NCBI GenBank assembly: GCA_019137255.1
Contig: WPDH01000033.1
Location: 62,001-126,000, forward strand
Direction: 5' to 3'
Source of the DNA: Corinectria fuckeliana
Taxonomy: Eukaryota > Ascomycota > Sordariomycetes > Hypocreales > Nectriaceae
DNA length: 64,000 nt
This document shows, in pieces, positions 11,180-22,089 of this stretch. Position numbers and translations under genes: made by a program. How positions within the stretch are numbered: the stretch's first letter is position 1; every line of letters starts with the position of its first letter. Under the pieces are notes generated by a model that made no database searches, had not been told where the DNA came from, and saw only the letters and a program-made list of their open reading frames with translations.

Positions 11180-11399
11180 GATTTGGGTGAGGAATTTGGC
11201 TCCGTTATGAAGATGGTGAGTTAAACGAGTAGTGGTCTGTATTGAATGCAGCGGGATAAGCCTTCATCTATATACATTTTCCCGTGATTGCCTCATGGGA
11301 TCTTCTCGCTAGCGGCGATCCTCCCGCTAGTGTCAGCCCGTATACGAATATGCAAAGTAACTCTAGGGCCGGCTCGTATTGTAAGCAATCAACAGTCAA

Positions 11400-12120
11400 T
11401 CCTAGAAACACAAGTAAGGGCTAGTGCTTTAGTTATTTATGCTTACGTTAGATTAAGTCATTCTCACGCCATAAGAGTGGCGACGTTGCGCGAGTACCTG
11501 GAGATCCCAGCTGCGCCCCAAAAAAGGCTCGCAGGACCCAAGAGTGTGCAGGTCAACGAGAAAGTGCTGGTTGAGTTTGCTTCGCTGTCCCACAGGCTCG
11601 GATTTAGGTCTAAGAAGATCGAGGACCTATTACACAGGGACGCAGACGGCGACAACGCCCGTCGGCTGCTCCTGGAGGCTCGACAACCCGACTGTTTTAG
11701 GTATCATGATATTGAAGGCTGCGTAACAGAAGTCACAGAGTTGATAGAAAGGGACCAACAGGAAAACACAGCGTGATTCCAAAACGCCATGGCAGAACAA
11801 GAGGAGAGATTGACAGGCTCTCGGAGGGATGGTAAAGAGTTGCAGGAAAAGCTGGAGGGCTTAAGCAGAGCAGAGGCTGAGCAGGCGATTAGGCTAGAGA
11901 GCTTAAAGGGCGACGAAGACATACGACTTGATCTTCTGGCTACTGGCCAGCGATAGCAGGCTCTCAGGGACGAGGAAGGGCAAGCGGCCAGACTTAAGTA
12001 ACTGTCGGATGTAGAGTAGGAGAGTCAGAGAAGGCTCGATCAACTAACGGCGCAGGCAGTGGTGGCAGAGCTTTTGGATAATGCTCGTTAAGCGGACGAG
12101 GCTTGAATTGACTATTAGGG
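11400..12120 (+). pseudogene. Decayed coiled-coil protein fragment, possibly DUF3723 family
   Basis: One plus frame (shared by codons starting at 11462 and 11777) reads a helical segment (KRLAGPKSVQVNEKVLVEFA), then a long charged coiled coil (LQEKLEGLSRAEAEQAIRLE; SQRRLDQLTAQAV). It is interrupted by TGA at 11774 and TAG or TAA at about 11954, 11999, 12014 and 12089, mostly where Gln or Arg would suit the heptads. The 5' end is missing. The sequence recalls the C-terminal part of DUF3723 proteins of fusaria, genes often carried by Starship giant transposons; that family call is from memory and only moderately secure. Confidence 0.5.
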
Positions 12121-12316
12121 AAAGAAGAGTAAAGGAGTATATGTCAGTGGTTGAGAAGCTTGTCGCGAGGGAACTAGAACTGTGAGGGCATATTGCTTGA
12201 ACCAACTATAAGAGAAGCTCGGTAGAGCTACCATAGAGGTAAGTCCTAGTGAACAGTCACAGGTATAGTGCTGGAATAATGTTTTGTGTTACTGTGCTTA
12301 CTCTCTATAAAGTAGT

Positions 12317-13405
12317 CTAAAAGTCACTTCCATCAACATAGACAACCTCTTTCCATTTTAGACTGGGTGCTGCAAGAACTCCCTTTCCCTTCCCCTCTAC
12401 CCACTCAAAGTAATTGCTAACATATTTCCGCACAATCTCTGCCGTCCTCACCCCGCCGGTTGGGCCAAATTCATTCCTAATGAGAGAAGGGTATCCCAGA
12501 GCACTGTTCCACGCTGTGATGTCAGAGTAGTCTAGATGCCCTGAGCCATAGATACTGACACTCTCCCACCAGCCAGTCTGGTGCTCTTGAAACTCAGCCC
12601 ATGACGGATCAAATTGCGTTGTATGGTTGATACTGCTCATCAAGAAGACTGGACGGCCGACGTCGGTCACGACAGTCTCGTTCTCAGGGAAGGCCCCGTC
12701 GAGGTTCACCGCGGCTTTCACCTTTGGGTGGCTGGGGACGATGGCGACAGAGGCCGAGCCGCCAATGCTGTGGCCTATAGTAAAGAATTTCGATGCGTCG
12801 AAGGGGGCGTGGGATTTTCGCACAAACGCCGAGAACCAAGACAAAGCGGCAGTAAGATCGTCGACGCGGTAAACGTGAATCTGGTTTATCAGAGGTTGGG
12901 TGAAAACGAGATTAATGCTCCAACCAATCGTCTCCGTCCCATTAGGCCAGCGCAACGCTGGAGGCTCGCCGGGGTGGTCAATGGCAATTACAGTGTAGCC
13001 GCGTGATGCCAAGTCTGCTAGGAGCCCGTAATACATCCAGGCGTTCACGCCGCCGCCCGGGGAGAACAGTATCGTTGGGCGCCCGGTCGGGGTGTTTAGG
13101 AAACTCGCGTTACCCAGCAAGGCCGTCGTTAGATTGAGCAACGATCCTTGAGGAAGTTGCAGAAGGTCGTTCCAGATGACGGCACTTGGCGCGTCAAAGT
13201 ACGGCACGGCTGACTGACTTTTGGTGTCCCGCGTTGGGTAGTAGAGGTGGAAAAGTAACTCGTTGCCCGGTCCAGGAGTAGGGTCATTAGGAGTACTATG
13301 CGGTACGATGTATTGGGAAAACCCAACGTTAAATGGGCCTGACGGCTTTAGCAGGGAACCTGCGCTTATAAGCGCGAAAAGTGATAGTTGAAAAAGGAGC
13401 TGCAT
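12317..13405 (-). CDS. Secreted alpha/beta hydrolase, PAF-acetylhydrolase-like esterase (divergent paralogue)
   Basis: A single-exon frame of 362 residues. The frame continues upstream to a GTG at 13429, but the ATG at 13405 starts directly with a hydrophobic signal-like segment (MQLLFQLSLFALISAGS), so it is preferred. The core shows ILFSPGGGVNAW near residue 115, the nucleophile elbow GHSIGG, the NLDGAF segment and the late GSGHLDYSD His motif, the same architecture as the esterase at 9978-11179, with several N-glycosylation sequons. It probably acts outside the cell on an ester or phospholipid; the substrate is unknown. Overall similarity to its neighbour is low outside the motifs, so it is not a recent duplicate. 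It seems intact. Confidence 0.85.
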   Translation of the reverse strand: MQLLFQLSLFALISAGSLLKPSGPFNVGFSQYIVPHSTPNDPTPGPGNELLFHLYYPTRDTKSQSAVPYFDAPSAVIWNDLLQLPQGSLLNLTTALLGNASFLNTPTGRPTILFSPGGGVNAWMYYGLLADLASRGYTVIAIDHPGEPPALRWPNGTETIGWSINLVFTQPLINQIHVYRVDDLTAALSWFSAFVRKSHAPFDASKFFTIGHSIGGSASVAIVPSHPKVKAAVNLDGAFPENETVVTDVGRPVFLMSSINHTTQFDPSWAEFQEHQTGWWESVSIYGSGHLDYSDITAWNSALGYPSLIRNEFGPTGGVRTAEIVRKYVSNYFEWVEGKGKGVLAAPSLKWKEVVYVDGSDF

Positions 13406-14182
13406 ATTGCATAAGCAGAGGCGGACCACAGTATTGCTGTGAATGAATCTGCAACAGAAAAGTCTGAGAACCTACCGGAGACGGTGACATGCTGGTTCTT
13501 AAATTGATTATCCAAACGTGCCAAATGTAGGCTGCTGCAGTTTATCGCACAAAGGATCCGGTTGCCCTGCTCGAAATAGAATGGACAGGGAAATATTAGT
13601 GCTGATGTGATCAGCTAGAAGACGACAAGCACTGGAACGGCAGGTGGTTAGGCTGAAGGAGTGGGAACCTTGCTGTCGGATGCAGTAGGCGGTGGGCACC
13701 AGAATACGTTAGTATTGCGTATTATATACGTGAGGTAAATGGCAGGCGGTGACATATACGGGCGCGTGTTATGAATCTGATCATAGGCGGGATAGCAAGG
13801 TTGTCGCTTTGGGAAGGTGATGTCCGTAACCTAAACAACAGCTGACATGCGAGGTTGAAAAGTGGTTTAAAGCGGAGTCGGCGAGACTGAAGGGACGGAG
13901 AAAAAATAGAAAAAAGATTATGATTCTTCCGTACTAGCTGGCCGGAATGCATGTGCTTCGTATTGCAAGAAAACTACTGGCTAGATTCATGGGGCGGTTG
14001 ATTACTCGGGGAAGAGGCGTACGTGCACAGTGTTGTGTATGGGAAGAAGGCAAAGGGAGTAGCGTTTATCAAAGCTGATGTTGTATAATATGGCTTATTT
14101 TAAAGGTACGACTTTCATGCAATTAAGCCTGTAGACCCACGTCTAACTCTCAAATTAGAGAGCCAATGTTAGAATCGGAAAT
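13406..14182. other. Intergenic; promoter of the esterase and 3' side of the regulator
   Basis: No protein-like frame longer than about 75 codons and no family motif. It should contain the promoter of the minus-strand esterase (just above 13405) and the downstream region of the Zn(II)2Cys6 gene. Confidence 0.4.
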
Positions 14183-16656
14183 TCACGTAGTCGCCTCCCC
14201 GTTCTCTCCAATAGCTAGGACTCTATAGCAGTTGTCGTTTAAGTTGTATCCCATCTCAAAGTCTAGCAATTCAGGAATACAGTCGTCTGACGCTTGTGAC
14301 TCTAAGAGTGTCTCGATTGTACCGAGACTGTTGCACATTTTGTCATAGTTGACCATTGACCAAAACGTCGCTTCCACTTTCGGGTCGATTTCCTTCATTC
14401 TCTGAGGGTCCAGAGACCGGATGAGAGCTGAGCCCTGCGCGTCAAATAAGAGCAATTGAAGATGCTAAGGGCGGAATCTCCATGTTAGATGGCGATACAG
14501 TAAGAAAGAAAAGGACCCGGGGATACTTGATACGTACCATTCTCGATGCATGCTCCCATGCCTGGCCCATCCTCTCCAACGTATTCAACGCTTGCTGGCT
14601 GCCCGTGATCAACTTCGGGTCGGGCTCTTTACCAATCTCCCGATCGGCACAAATACCCAATGATAGGATGCTGCCAGCCACGGCAGCCGAGTATGCATAG
14701 AAGGAAGACTGTACATGACATCCTGCTGCAGCAGCCGTATCCAACAGGTCTACGAGTTTGCAAGCATGGTCGCGGCAAGTCTGGAGGGTGTGGGCCCAGA
14801 AGTTTGGCGGCATGCGACACTTGAGCTTCTGAAGCCGCAGCCAGAGGAGAAAGGGATGGTGGAGGAGACAGTGACACAAATGGAAGATGTTACGAGCAAA
14901 TACCACCCATCCAACTGTGCCATGGTCAAGAGCGCCGTCTGGTAACCTATGCTGAGCAACGATGTTGTTGACGGAACGGTTTTCAGCCTGTAGGTGGTGC
15001 TCGACTAGGAGGAAATTCGAGTTGAGTGAAGCAAACTCGGATCTCGAATCCCATGGCAGAGTCTCATCTGCATCTCGTTGGTGCAGGACATATCGAGCGC
15101 ATCGGCCGAGGGCTGACGCTGCAAGGATCGTCAGGGAGAAAGTCCCGCAAGGAGGCCCCAGATTTGTGCTCCACTTTAGCAGCTTGTGTAATGACGGTGT
15201 ATATGCGACAGTGCCGTCGTGGAACATCTGTTGATCGCACGGGAGATGGACGTGACAATCATCGTCCGAGATGGCAGGTGGGCGGCCTTGTGCGCATGAT
15301 ACCAGCTTGTCTAGCAGATAGACTGACCAAAACGCCCTTCTTCGCTCTTCCTGTTCAACGACGGGTAGGTCACTGCTTGGCTCCTTCATGAGCTGCAAAT
15401 CTTGGCAAATGCGGATGGCAAGACCAATCTTTAGCCAGCCTGAACTCGTTCGACCAGCTACAAGCAGTCAGATGGAGGATGAAAGGGTTTCGCGCAATGC
15501 TTCTCACGACTGACCTGTAAAGTCAATGCTCGCAAGCATGCTTGTTGCCTGTGCAACGTAGAGGTTGAGGCAGTTCTCAGCGGTCATGTGGTCACTGAGA
15601 ATGGACAACCAGGCTTCTCGGGCATAACCTTCAGTAGCTTCATGGACAGAGCCTCGAAAATCTTCTACGTCCGAAAATCGGAGAGCAGACGCCAGGACTG
15701 CAAACACGATGCACTTGGGTAGCAAGCCGCATGCCAATCTATCCCGAAAGCTTTGCTCGTGGAAGTATGAATATGGTTGGTTGTGCACGTGGAGGAAAAA
15801 AGAGTCGACGAGGGATTGCATCACAGAATGACGGGGAAGTGTGTTGAAACGCCTGACGGTTAGTTAAAGTGACATCACATAGGGGAGTACACTTGAGCTA
15901 GAGCATACCATGTGTTTGGTGTTTTGGACGTTGACTCTTCTTCCGATGAAGTTAGAGGCTGAGAAGAAGGAGAATTGGTAACCAGGTCATTGAAGAATGC
16001 ATCTTGGTCATTGAAAGCCATCGACGGGTCTGGGGAAGGCGTTTCCCTTAATGAGCTCGGCCTACAAACGCGCTTGTCAGTCCCCAAGAAGGGTGATGAT
16101 GCAGTGATCAAGGAAGCCTAACCCAGGATTTGATAGCCCTTGGCCACTCAGCCGGGCAAGATGCAACTCGATTGTTTTGATTCTTTTCAACAGCTCTGGC
16201 TTTCCAGTAGTCAGCAGAGACAACACTTCAATGTTGGATCTAGAAACCCCTTACATTGTTTACACCCGCGGCAGATGAAAGCGACAGAGCCCCAGGTGCG
16301 CCTTGTTGACCATTCGTTACGGAGGATGTGTTCCCGACCGTGACGGAATACGGCTCGTAAGTGCAAACCCGACCGACCCGACGGCAACTCATGCATTTCG
16401 GTCGGTCGCCGGAACATTTCGTTTTCCGATTCCTGTTGAGAACTCAGTCATTCTTGGAAGTCTTGTGCTTGATTCGGGACAGCCGCGCTGCTGCGTACCG
16501 GCAATTGGTACAGGCCTGTCGGATGCGGCGGATACCCCCAGGTAGCGAGTTCGTGCTGGGGCGCCGCTCGCGGGGTGTCAATGATGAAGCATTAAATTCA
16601 GCATCGTCTGGGATTCCTTGATATGAAGTCTGTTTGGGAGGGCTGGCTGGTATCAT
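14183..16656 (-). CDS. Zn(II)2Cys6 transcription factor, likely regulator of the adjacent acyl-CoA cluster
   Basis: Seven exons join in phase: 16656-16499, 16432-16255, 16199-16123, 16061-15909, 15852-15515, 15457-14538 and 14464-14183, all with GT-AG introns of 55-73 bp. The binuclear cluster is split by intron 1: ACTNCR in exon 1 continues NRKTKCSGDRPKCMSCRRVG in exon 2, giving the six Cys of a GAL4-type DNA-binding domain. Exon 3 encodes a short dimerisation helix (ELLKRIKTIELHLARL). Exons 5-6 carry the fungal-specific regulatory domain (FLHVHNQPYSYFHEQSF; RRRAFWSVYLLDKLVSCAQG). It lies next to, and on the same strand as, the acyl-CoA synthetase gene, so it is the obvious candidate to read the CGGWCCG palindromes found upstream of the cluster enzymes. 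Its own upstream region has no such site. The ATG at 16656 is chosen because upstream codons are not family-like. Confidence 0.88.
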
Positions 16657-17031
16657 GATGTGAAGCGCTTCCGCCAGGTGGATCAAGGCTGATGATGTGA
16701 GGTAGGAGAAAGGACAACGAGAGAAAGGGTATTTGATATCCGGGGTCAGAGAGAAGGCCAGGCGGGGTAGACTAGAAGCACCCATGTCTTTGGTGCGTCA
16801 CAAGTCAGACTAGTCCGTTGTTGGTATAGAGCTATGGATTCATGGGCCGCCCTAAGTCAGGGGATGATGAATCGCAATGCCGAGTAACTTCCGGGGAAGT
16901 CGGCAATTGTATGGAGTGTGAATTTGCGGGGACGATATACTAGTGCTCCCTCCTTGATAACTGTAATCAAGACTGTGGCTGTTTATTCTTTTCGGTGATC
17001 TGTGTTCATAGACGCTAAAAGGCCTGGCGCT

Positions 17032-19046
17032 CTAGAGCTTCGCCAGTGGCCTTCCCAGCTTCTTCTTAAGCAACGAGTTTCCCAGATCACGTACCAAGTG
17101 CTTCTGATACTTGCCACTCCCAGTTTTCGGAATATCCACAACATCTGCCTCTCCGACCCAGAATATGTGCGTTGGCTCTTTGTGTCGACCCAATTTATGC
17201 TTGACCCAGCTGCGGACTTCCTCGTCCGATGGTATAGTAGGTCCTCCGTTGGCTTGCTTGAGGAAACATGATACAGCCTCCCCATACTTGTGATCTTCAA
17301 GACCAACCACGCAACACTCGCCAATAGCGGGATTCTCCAACAGCCGATCTTCAATCTCACCTGGCGTGATGTTTTCTCCACCTAAGCATTGAGCACTTTG
17401 TTAGTCTCCCAAGCCGGGATGAGCCATGCCGAATCGGTGGCTGCGACAGTGACTTACCGCGGATGATCAGATCTTTGATCCTGCCAGTGATGTGCCCGTA
17501 GCCCTCCGAGTCAATGAATCCTTCATCCCCTGTATGCATCCATACTATCCCATTCTTGTCTTGCTTCATGGCTTCTCGTGTCTTGACCTCGTCGTTCCAG
17601 TAGCCCTTTTGGAGAGCAAACCCAGAAGTGCAAATTTCTCCCCGCGCACCGATTGGAACGATTTCACCACTCGCACCCACAATTTTTGCTCCAGTGTGTG
17701 GCAGTACCTTCCCAATCGAACCAAACATCTTTTCTTCGTTGTCGCCAAGCGCAGTGATGAAGGTTACAGGGCTCGTTTCCGTCATGCCATACGCGATGAG
17801 CATTGACTGGACGTTCATGCGCTTTCTGAGACTCTCCATAAGGGACGGAGGCACTGGCGAGCCGGCCGCCAATCCTGTCCGAATAGTCGTGATTGGATGG
17901 GTCTTTTCGTTAAGTTCATCGAGCTCGGCTATGAACATGGTCGGCACCCCAAGGAGTGCTGTGACTTTCTCGAGCACCACAGCATCGAGGACGCTCTTAG
18001 CATTGAATGTGTCAGATGGAAAAACAATAGAGCTTCCGTGGCAGAATGAGGCTAGGAACCCCATGACCAGTCCAAAGCAATGAAACAGGGGTGGCGGACA
18101 GCAAATAACGTCTTGCTCCGTCAATTGCATGGCTTTACCGACGAACTTGGCATCGTTCAATAGGTTTCTATTTTTAGCACGTCAGTGCAATGACAAAGGT
18201 ATTAGGTCCCGGGTTCCAACCTGTGTGTGAGAGAGGCTGCTTTGGGCAACCCAGTGGTTCCTAATAAACTCAATAAGCTCGGCCTCGGTGGAAGATTGGG
18301 ATGCACTCTACATGCTTACCTGAAGTAAATTGAAGGTTGAGAACATCCAAGTGAGAGACCTTGCTCTCTGCGGTCTTCAGAGTCGTATCATCTACGGCAG
18401 ATGAGGAACCACCAAAGACCTCTGGGTAGGAGCGTACTCTCTCATCACTCCATGCCGCGCCAGGCGTATCTAGTAAGACAACGGTCTGAGGCCCTGCATC
18501 TGATTGCACATTCGAGAGGACCTTGTCAATATGTTCCGATAGTGATCGTGGTCCGATGGTAGGCGCTATGACCAAAAGTCTGCATTCTTTTCTTGTGAGC
18601 TCTATTATTTGTCCTTCGATGCATCGTGGGAGAAACTCACTAACGCGGGATAGAGCTTGCTGTAACTCTTCTGCAGAGAACATGCTGTTCATGACCACAA
18701 CAGGACATCCGAGACGCGCACCGCCAAGAAATGTCTCGATATATTCATGACGGTTCCCAGCCATAATTGCCAAGCAATCTCCCCTTTGTAAACCGGCATT
18801 CAGCAGGGCACCAGCCACTCGACGGCTTCGTTTTGCTAGTTCTTTGTATGACAGCCGGATAGTTTGCCATGGGAACACGACCGCATCACGCTCTCCGTAC
18901 CGTAGCGCATTGTCCTCGATCAAGGTGCTAACCGGTATTTCAAGTAACGCTGGCGTCGTCGGGCCGAAAACGATAGAGGATTGTGGTTGAGCTTGATCCA
19001 AAGGCAGACCTAATGCAGGTGGGCTGGTCGCTTGCGGGATCTCCAT
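17032..19046 (-). CDS. Acyl-CoA synthetase (AMP-binding), peroxisomal by its AKL terminus
   Basis: Four exons (19046-18320, 18260-18221, 18167-17458, 17381-17032) give 608 residues. The signature P-loop, FTSGTTGLPKAASLTHR, is assembled across a 40-bp exon. Other adenylating motifs are AYGMTETSP, MHTGDEGFIDSEGYGHITGR and, near the end, PKTGSGKYQKH with the catalytic Lys. It activates a carboxylic acid to its CoA thioester with ATP, releasing AMP. The protein ends PLAKL, a canonical PTS1 peroxisomal signal, and has no obvious mitochondrial presequence. It would feed the next enzyme in the cluster, the acyl-CoA dehydrogenase. The acid is not known; an isovalerate-like or longer branched acid fits the downstream enzymes. 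The intron with acceptor at 18261 and the next are both needed for the frame. Confidence 0.9.
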
Positions 19047-19913
19047 AGCGAATGATGCCTAGAACTAGGAGGAAGAGGAGGAAGGATATTCGAAAATAGA
19101 GAAAATACAGCCAGCCTTGAAGATTTTGATTGTTTTGCAGAGAGAGTCTAGGGTCCCAAAAGCTTTAACCCTCTATGCGTCTGTATGGGGGAGTAAATTG
19201 TTCCGAAATGGCGCGCACTGTCGGACCGTTCAAATGCTCTCGACCTCCGCTAATTTCCTCCTCCACAAAACTTCAATAACAGCATGGTAATCCTGCCCAT
19301 TGTCTCGAGTACCTCCCACAGTCTGCTTCGGATTCTATTCACCTTCCATCTCGTACCCCAGTACAGGGGGAGACTCGACGGATTTCCTATTTCAGCTAGT
19401 TTGGAGCGGTCCGAGTCTCGGAACGAGCGGGGAGGCCCACCCTTCTCCGGTCCCGACAGGAATCCTCCCGAGGTTGCATATCAGGTTCACCTAATAAGGT
19501 GATGCCAACATATCATACTCTACGGAGTAAGGGACTGTTCAAAATTGATTGCAAGGCCGAATGATCTAGAGTTGAACCCTCCATTTCTAAGAGCAGCTTG
19601 CAGGGATGAAGAACTTTTTACACTATCGTAATTAATCATCCTCTTAACAATCGTGGAATTTTCTTAGCTTTCACTGGTGATTTCTCCATGCACTTTGAGA
19701 AAATTGCTAGGTCAAATTGCGGAGGAAGCTCCGATAGCTCTAGCAGGCATCGGGTGACTTCAAGAAGACGTTACTCCGCCCTTATGCAACATGATACTAG
19801 CCTAGGACCTGGAGATTTTTCATGAGCGTTTCATAGCTGAGGTCAATATGGTAAATTACACAGAACAATGTCGACTATTGTAAGTGTCTAACATCGCTAA
19901 TCCACAGCAGGAA
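19047..19913 (-). promoter_or_regulatory. Upstream region of the acyl-CoA synthetase with two CGGWCCG palindromes
   Basis: It contains CGGACCG at 19222-19228 and CGGTCCG at 19407-19413. The latter lies in GGAGCGGTCCGAGTCTCGGA (19403-19422), which recurs with two changes upstream of the acyl-CoA dehydrogenase. CGG half-sites in inverted array are the usual targets of Zn(II)2Cys6 dimers. The rest of the stretch holds no recognisable gene. Confidence 0.5.
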
Positions 19914-21351
19914 CTAAAGCTTACTGTTCAGTTTCTTGATGGCCTTTTGCTCCTGCTTAACAGCCAAGTCCACCAGGATCTCCTCACTTCCGCCTCCAAT
20001 AACCAGCACCCTTACATCGCGACTAATCTGCTCAACCCGAGCCCCTCGTCCCTTCTTGGAGTACCCAAGCCCCCCCATCACCTGCTGTGCCTCTCTGTTC
20101 GACAATTCGAGCGTCTGCCCACAGAGAACCTTGAGATTGGCAAACTGCCCGCTAAGATAAGCATCACCTCCATTCTTTGTCGTGTCTTCGGAGACGTAAA
20201 CGAGATTTTCCATCAAAGCAAAGGCTGCATCAATCCGGCGGCCGACTGCACTGAACTTGGCACGAATCACTTGATTTTCGATCAGCTTCTTATTAAACGT
20301 CTCCCTTTTCAGGGCATGACTGAATGCGTCTTCGACGCAGACACGGCTAAGTCTTAGCGCGGTGCAGGCGAGCCATAAGCGCTCGTGATTGAAGTCTGTG
20401 AGGTGTTAATACCAAGAACACCTGGCTTGGTTGTCGAGGAAGGTATGCATACTGTTCATGATAATGGGGAATCCCTTGTTCTCTTCACCTAGCAGGTTTG
20501 AGATTGGGACCTCGACATCGTCAAACTCGATGTACGTAGATCCTAGCAAGCTGTCAGCTATGAAGTTGTCGTTCAAGGCGCGAAGACAACTCACCGCTTG
20601 CGTGGACACCAGCGTTCTCAATTTTTTTGCAGGTGACACCTGGGGCCTTGAGAGAAATGATCAAAGCCGAAATGCCGGAACTCCCGGGGCCTCCAGTTCT
20701 GACAGCTGCGGTGCAATAATCTGCAAAAATACCGTTGGTGATCCACTTCTTGGCTCCATTTACTATGTATTTCGAGCCCTGCTTCACTGCTGTTGTTGTG
20801 ATCCCTGCGACGTCCGAGCCAGCTGAAGTAGTGTTAGTGTCACTGGATTTCTGGTAAGAGCCCACGCAAAACTCACCATCTGGTTCGGTGACGGCCAAGC
20901 AAAATCTTGTCTTGCCAGAGAGCGCATCAGAGAGGTATTGCCGTCTCTGAGCATCCGAGCCGAACCGGATCACCGGTGGCAGCCCAATGGAGTTGCCGCA
21001 TCCCAGTGCCCACACTATGCCCAGATATCCACACCTGGCTAGCTCGTCGATGACTATTAGATCATGAAAGCCATCCCAATCCTGTGGACTGATGTTTCCG
21101 GGCAGTGTCTGGCCGTTCAAATAGTCCCGTGCTAGCGGAAATGCTGCCACGGCGGCATATCCTAGCTCTGCATGTCGTTTCTGGGCCTTTGGCGGCACTA
21201 AACCGTTGGTCTCCCACTCTTCGCAGAAAGGGGAAATCTCTTTGTCGACGTATGCTCGGACTGCCTGTTGCAGTTGGCGGTGAGATTTGTTGTAGTATGG
21301 GCTAATTCTCCTCGACAGCCAGAGGGGATCGGCGAAGGGGGCGTTGGACAT
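19914..21351 (-). CDS. Acyl-CoA dehydrogenase, peroxisomal by its SKL terminus
   Basis: Four exons (21351-20877, 20822-20595, 20542-20453, 20395-19914) join in phase to 424 residues, the usual length of the family. The N-terminal helical domain is followed by the flavin and substrate segment FCLAVTEPDAGSDVAG, then KYIVNGAKKWITNG, the middle beta domain, the IIMNNFNHERLWLAC helix, and the C-terminal QVMGGLGYSKKG and RDVRVLVIGGGSEEI stretches. It should oxidise an acyl-CoA to the 2-enoyl-CoA, giving for example 3-methylcrotonyl-CoA from isovaleryl-CoA. The last three codons are SKL, a perfect PTS1. Mitochondrial dehydrogenases pass electrons to ETF; what serves as acceptor for a peroxisomal one is not evident here. 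The ATG at 21351 begins the family-like N-terminus; upstream codons of the same frame are not conserved-looking. Confidence 0.9.
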
Positions 21352-22089
21352 GGCGATCTGTGGTTGAAGAATCACACAAAAGGAAGATAATAGTTGATTG
21401 CTGCGCTCAGTAAACCTGCCAGACAGCAAGGCCACCCATTTTGTTATATGTTGCGTGCCTGTAGCTCGGGATGATTAGTATGTGATCCACACGGCAGGGA
21501 GCGGTCCGAGACTCCGAGGTGCGTAAGGTGGAGGGCGAAGTGAGTGATGCTTCGAATCCCCGCAGTAGTTTCCACATAGGAGCCATCTGTATTTGAGAGT
21601 GCATCCCTTTAGTTTAGAACGACGTATTCAGTTTTGAAAGCCTTCCAGCGATGTCGTCGTTTTACGTCTGTACTATCAGGTGTGCACTACTATGTCTGTT
21701 GACCAGATTCTTAGATTCACGGAAGGAGTGGAGGTTGTTCGGTCCGGCTGAGCTTAAACCCGACGTTCGCTCGGTAATTATCTCCTCGTCCCCTTATGCA
21801 GCGTACACATCGGTAATCCTGACTTGCGGTTTCGCATTCTATCTTGGCATTGACCAACGTTCCGCTCGCTGAGGCATGCCACAACTGGATCACCACTGTT
21901 GCCACCTCGCTACCAATAGTCATCATACAAAATGCTTTCCCATGTTGCTCTTCAGTAGAGAAAAAGCCTACGAAATTTCATGACTGTGGTCTTGCGCCAA
22001 GTAAAGGAGTCACGACGGTAATGCAAACTTATTAGATATTGGGGATGCGGGCGATATCTTCAAGAATCAATCACATATTCTCCATGGTA
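21352..22089 (-). promoter_or_regulatory. Upstream region of the acyl-CoA dehydrogenase with a CGGTCCG site
   Basis: CGGTCCG at 21502-21508 lies in GGAGCGGTCCGAGACTCCGA (21498-21517), matching 18 of 20 bases with the element upstream of the acyl-CoA synthetase. The right part is the 3' side of the fused lyase gene. No gene was recognised inside. Confidence 0.5.

Noticed and set aside
20401..20430. 26-bp intron (GTGTTC...CACAG) in the acyl-CoA dehydrogenase
   Set aside because: Too short for a fungal intron; the longer GTATGC-CACAG intron at 20396-20452 restores IIMNNFNHER in frame.
21545..21570. TTCGAATCCCCGC resembling a tRNA T-loop/B-box
   Set aside because: No matching acceptor, D or anticodon stems around it.
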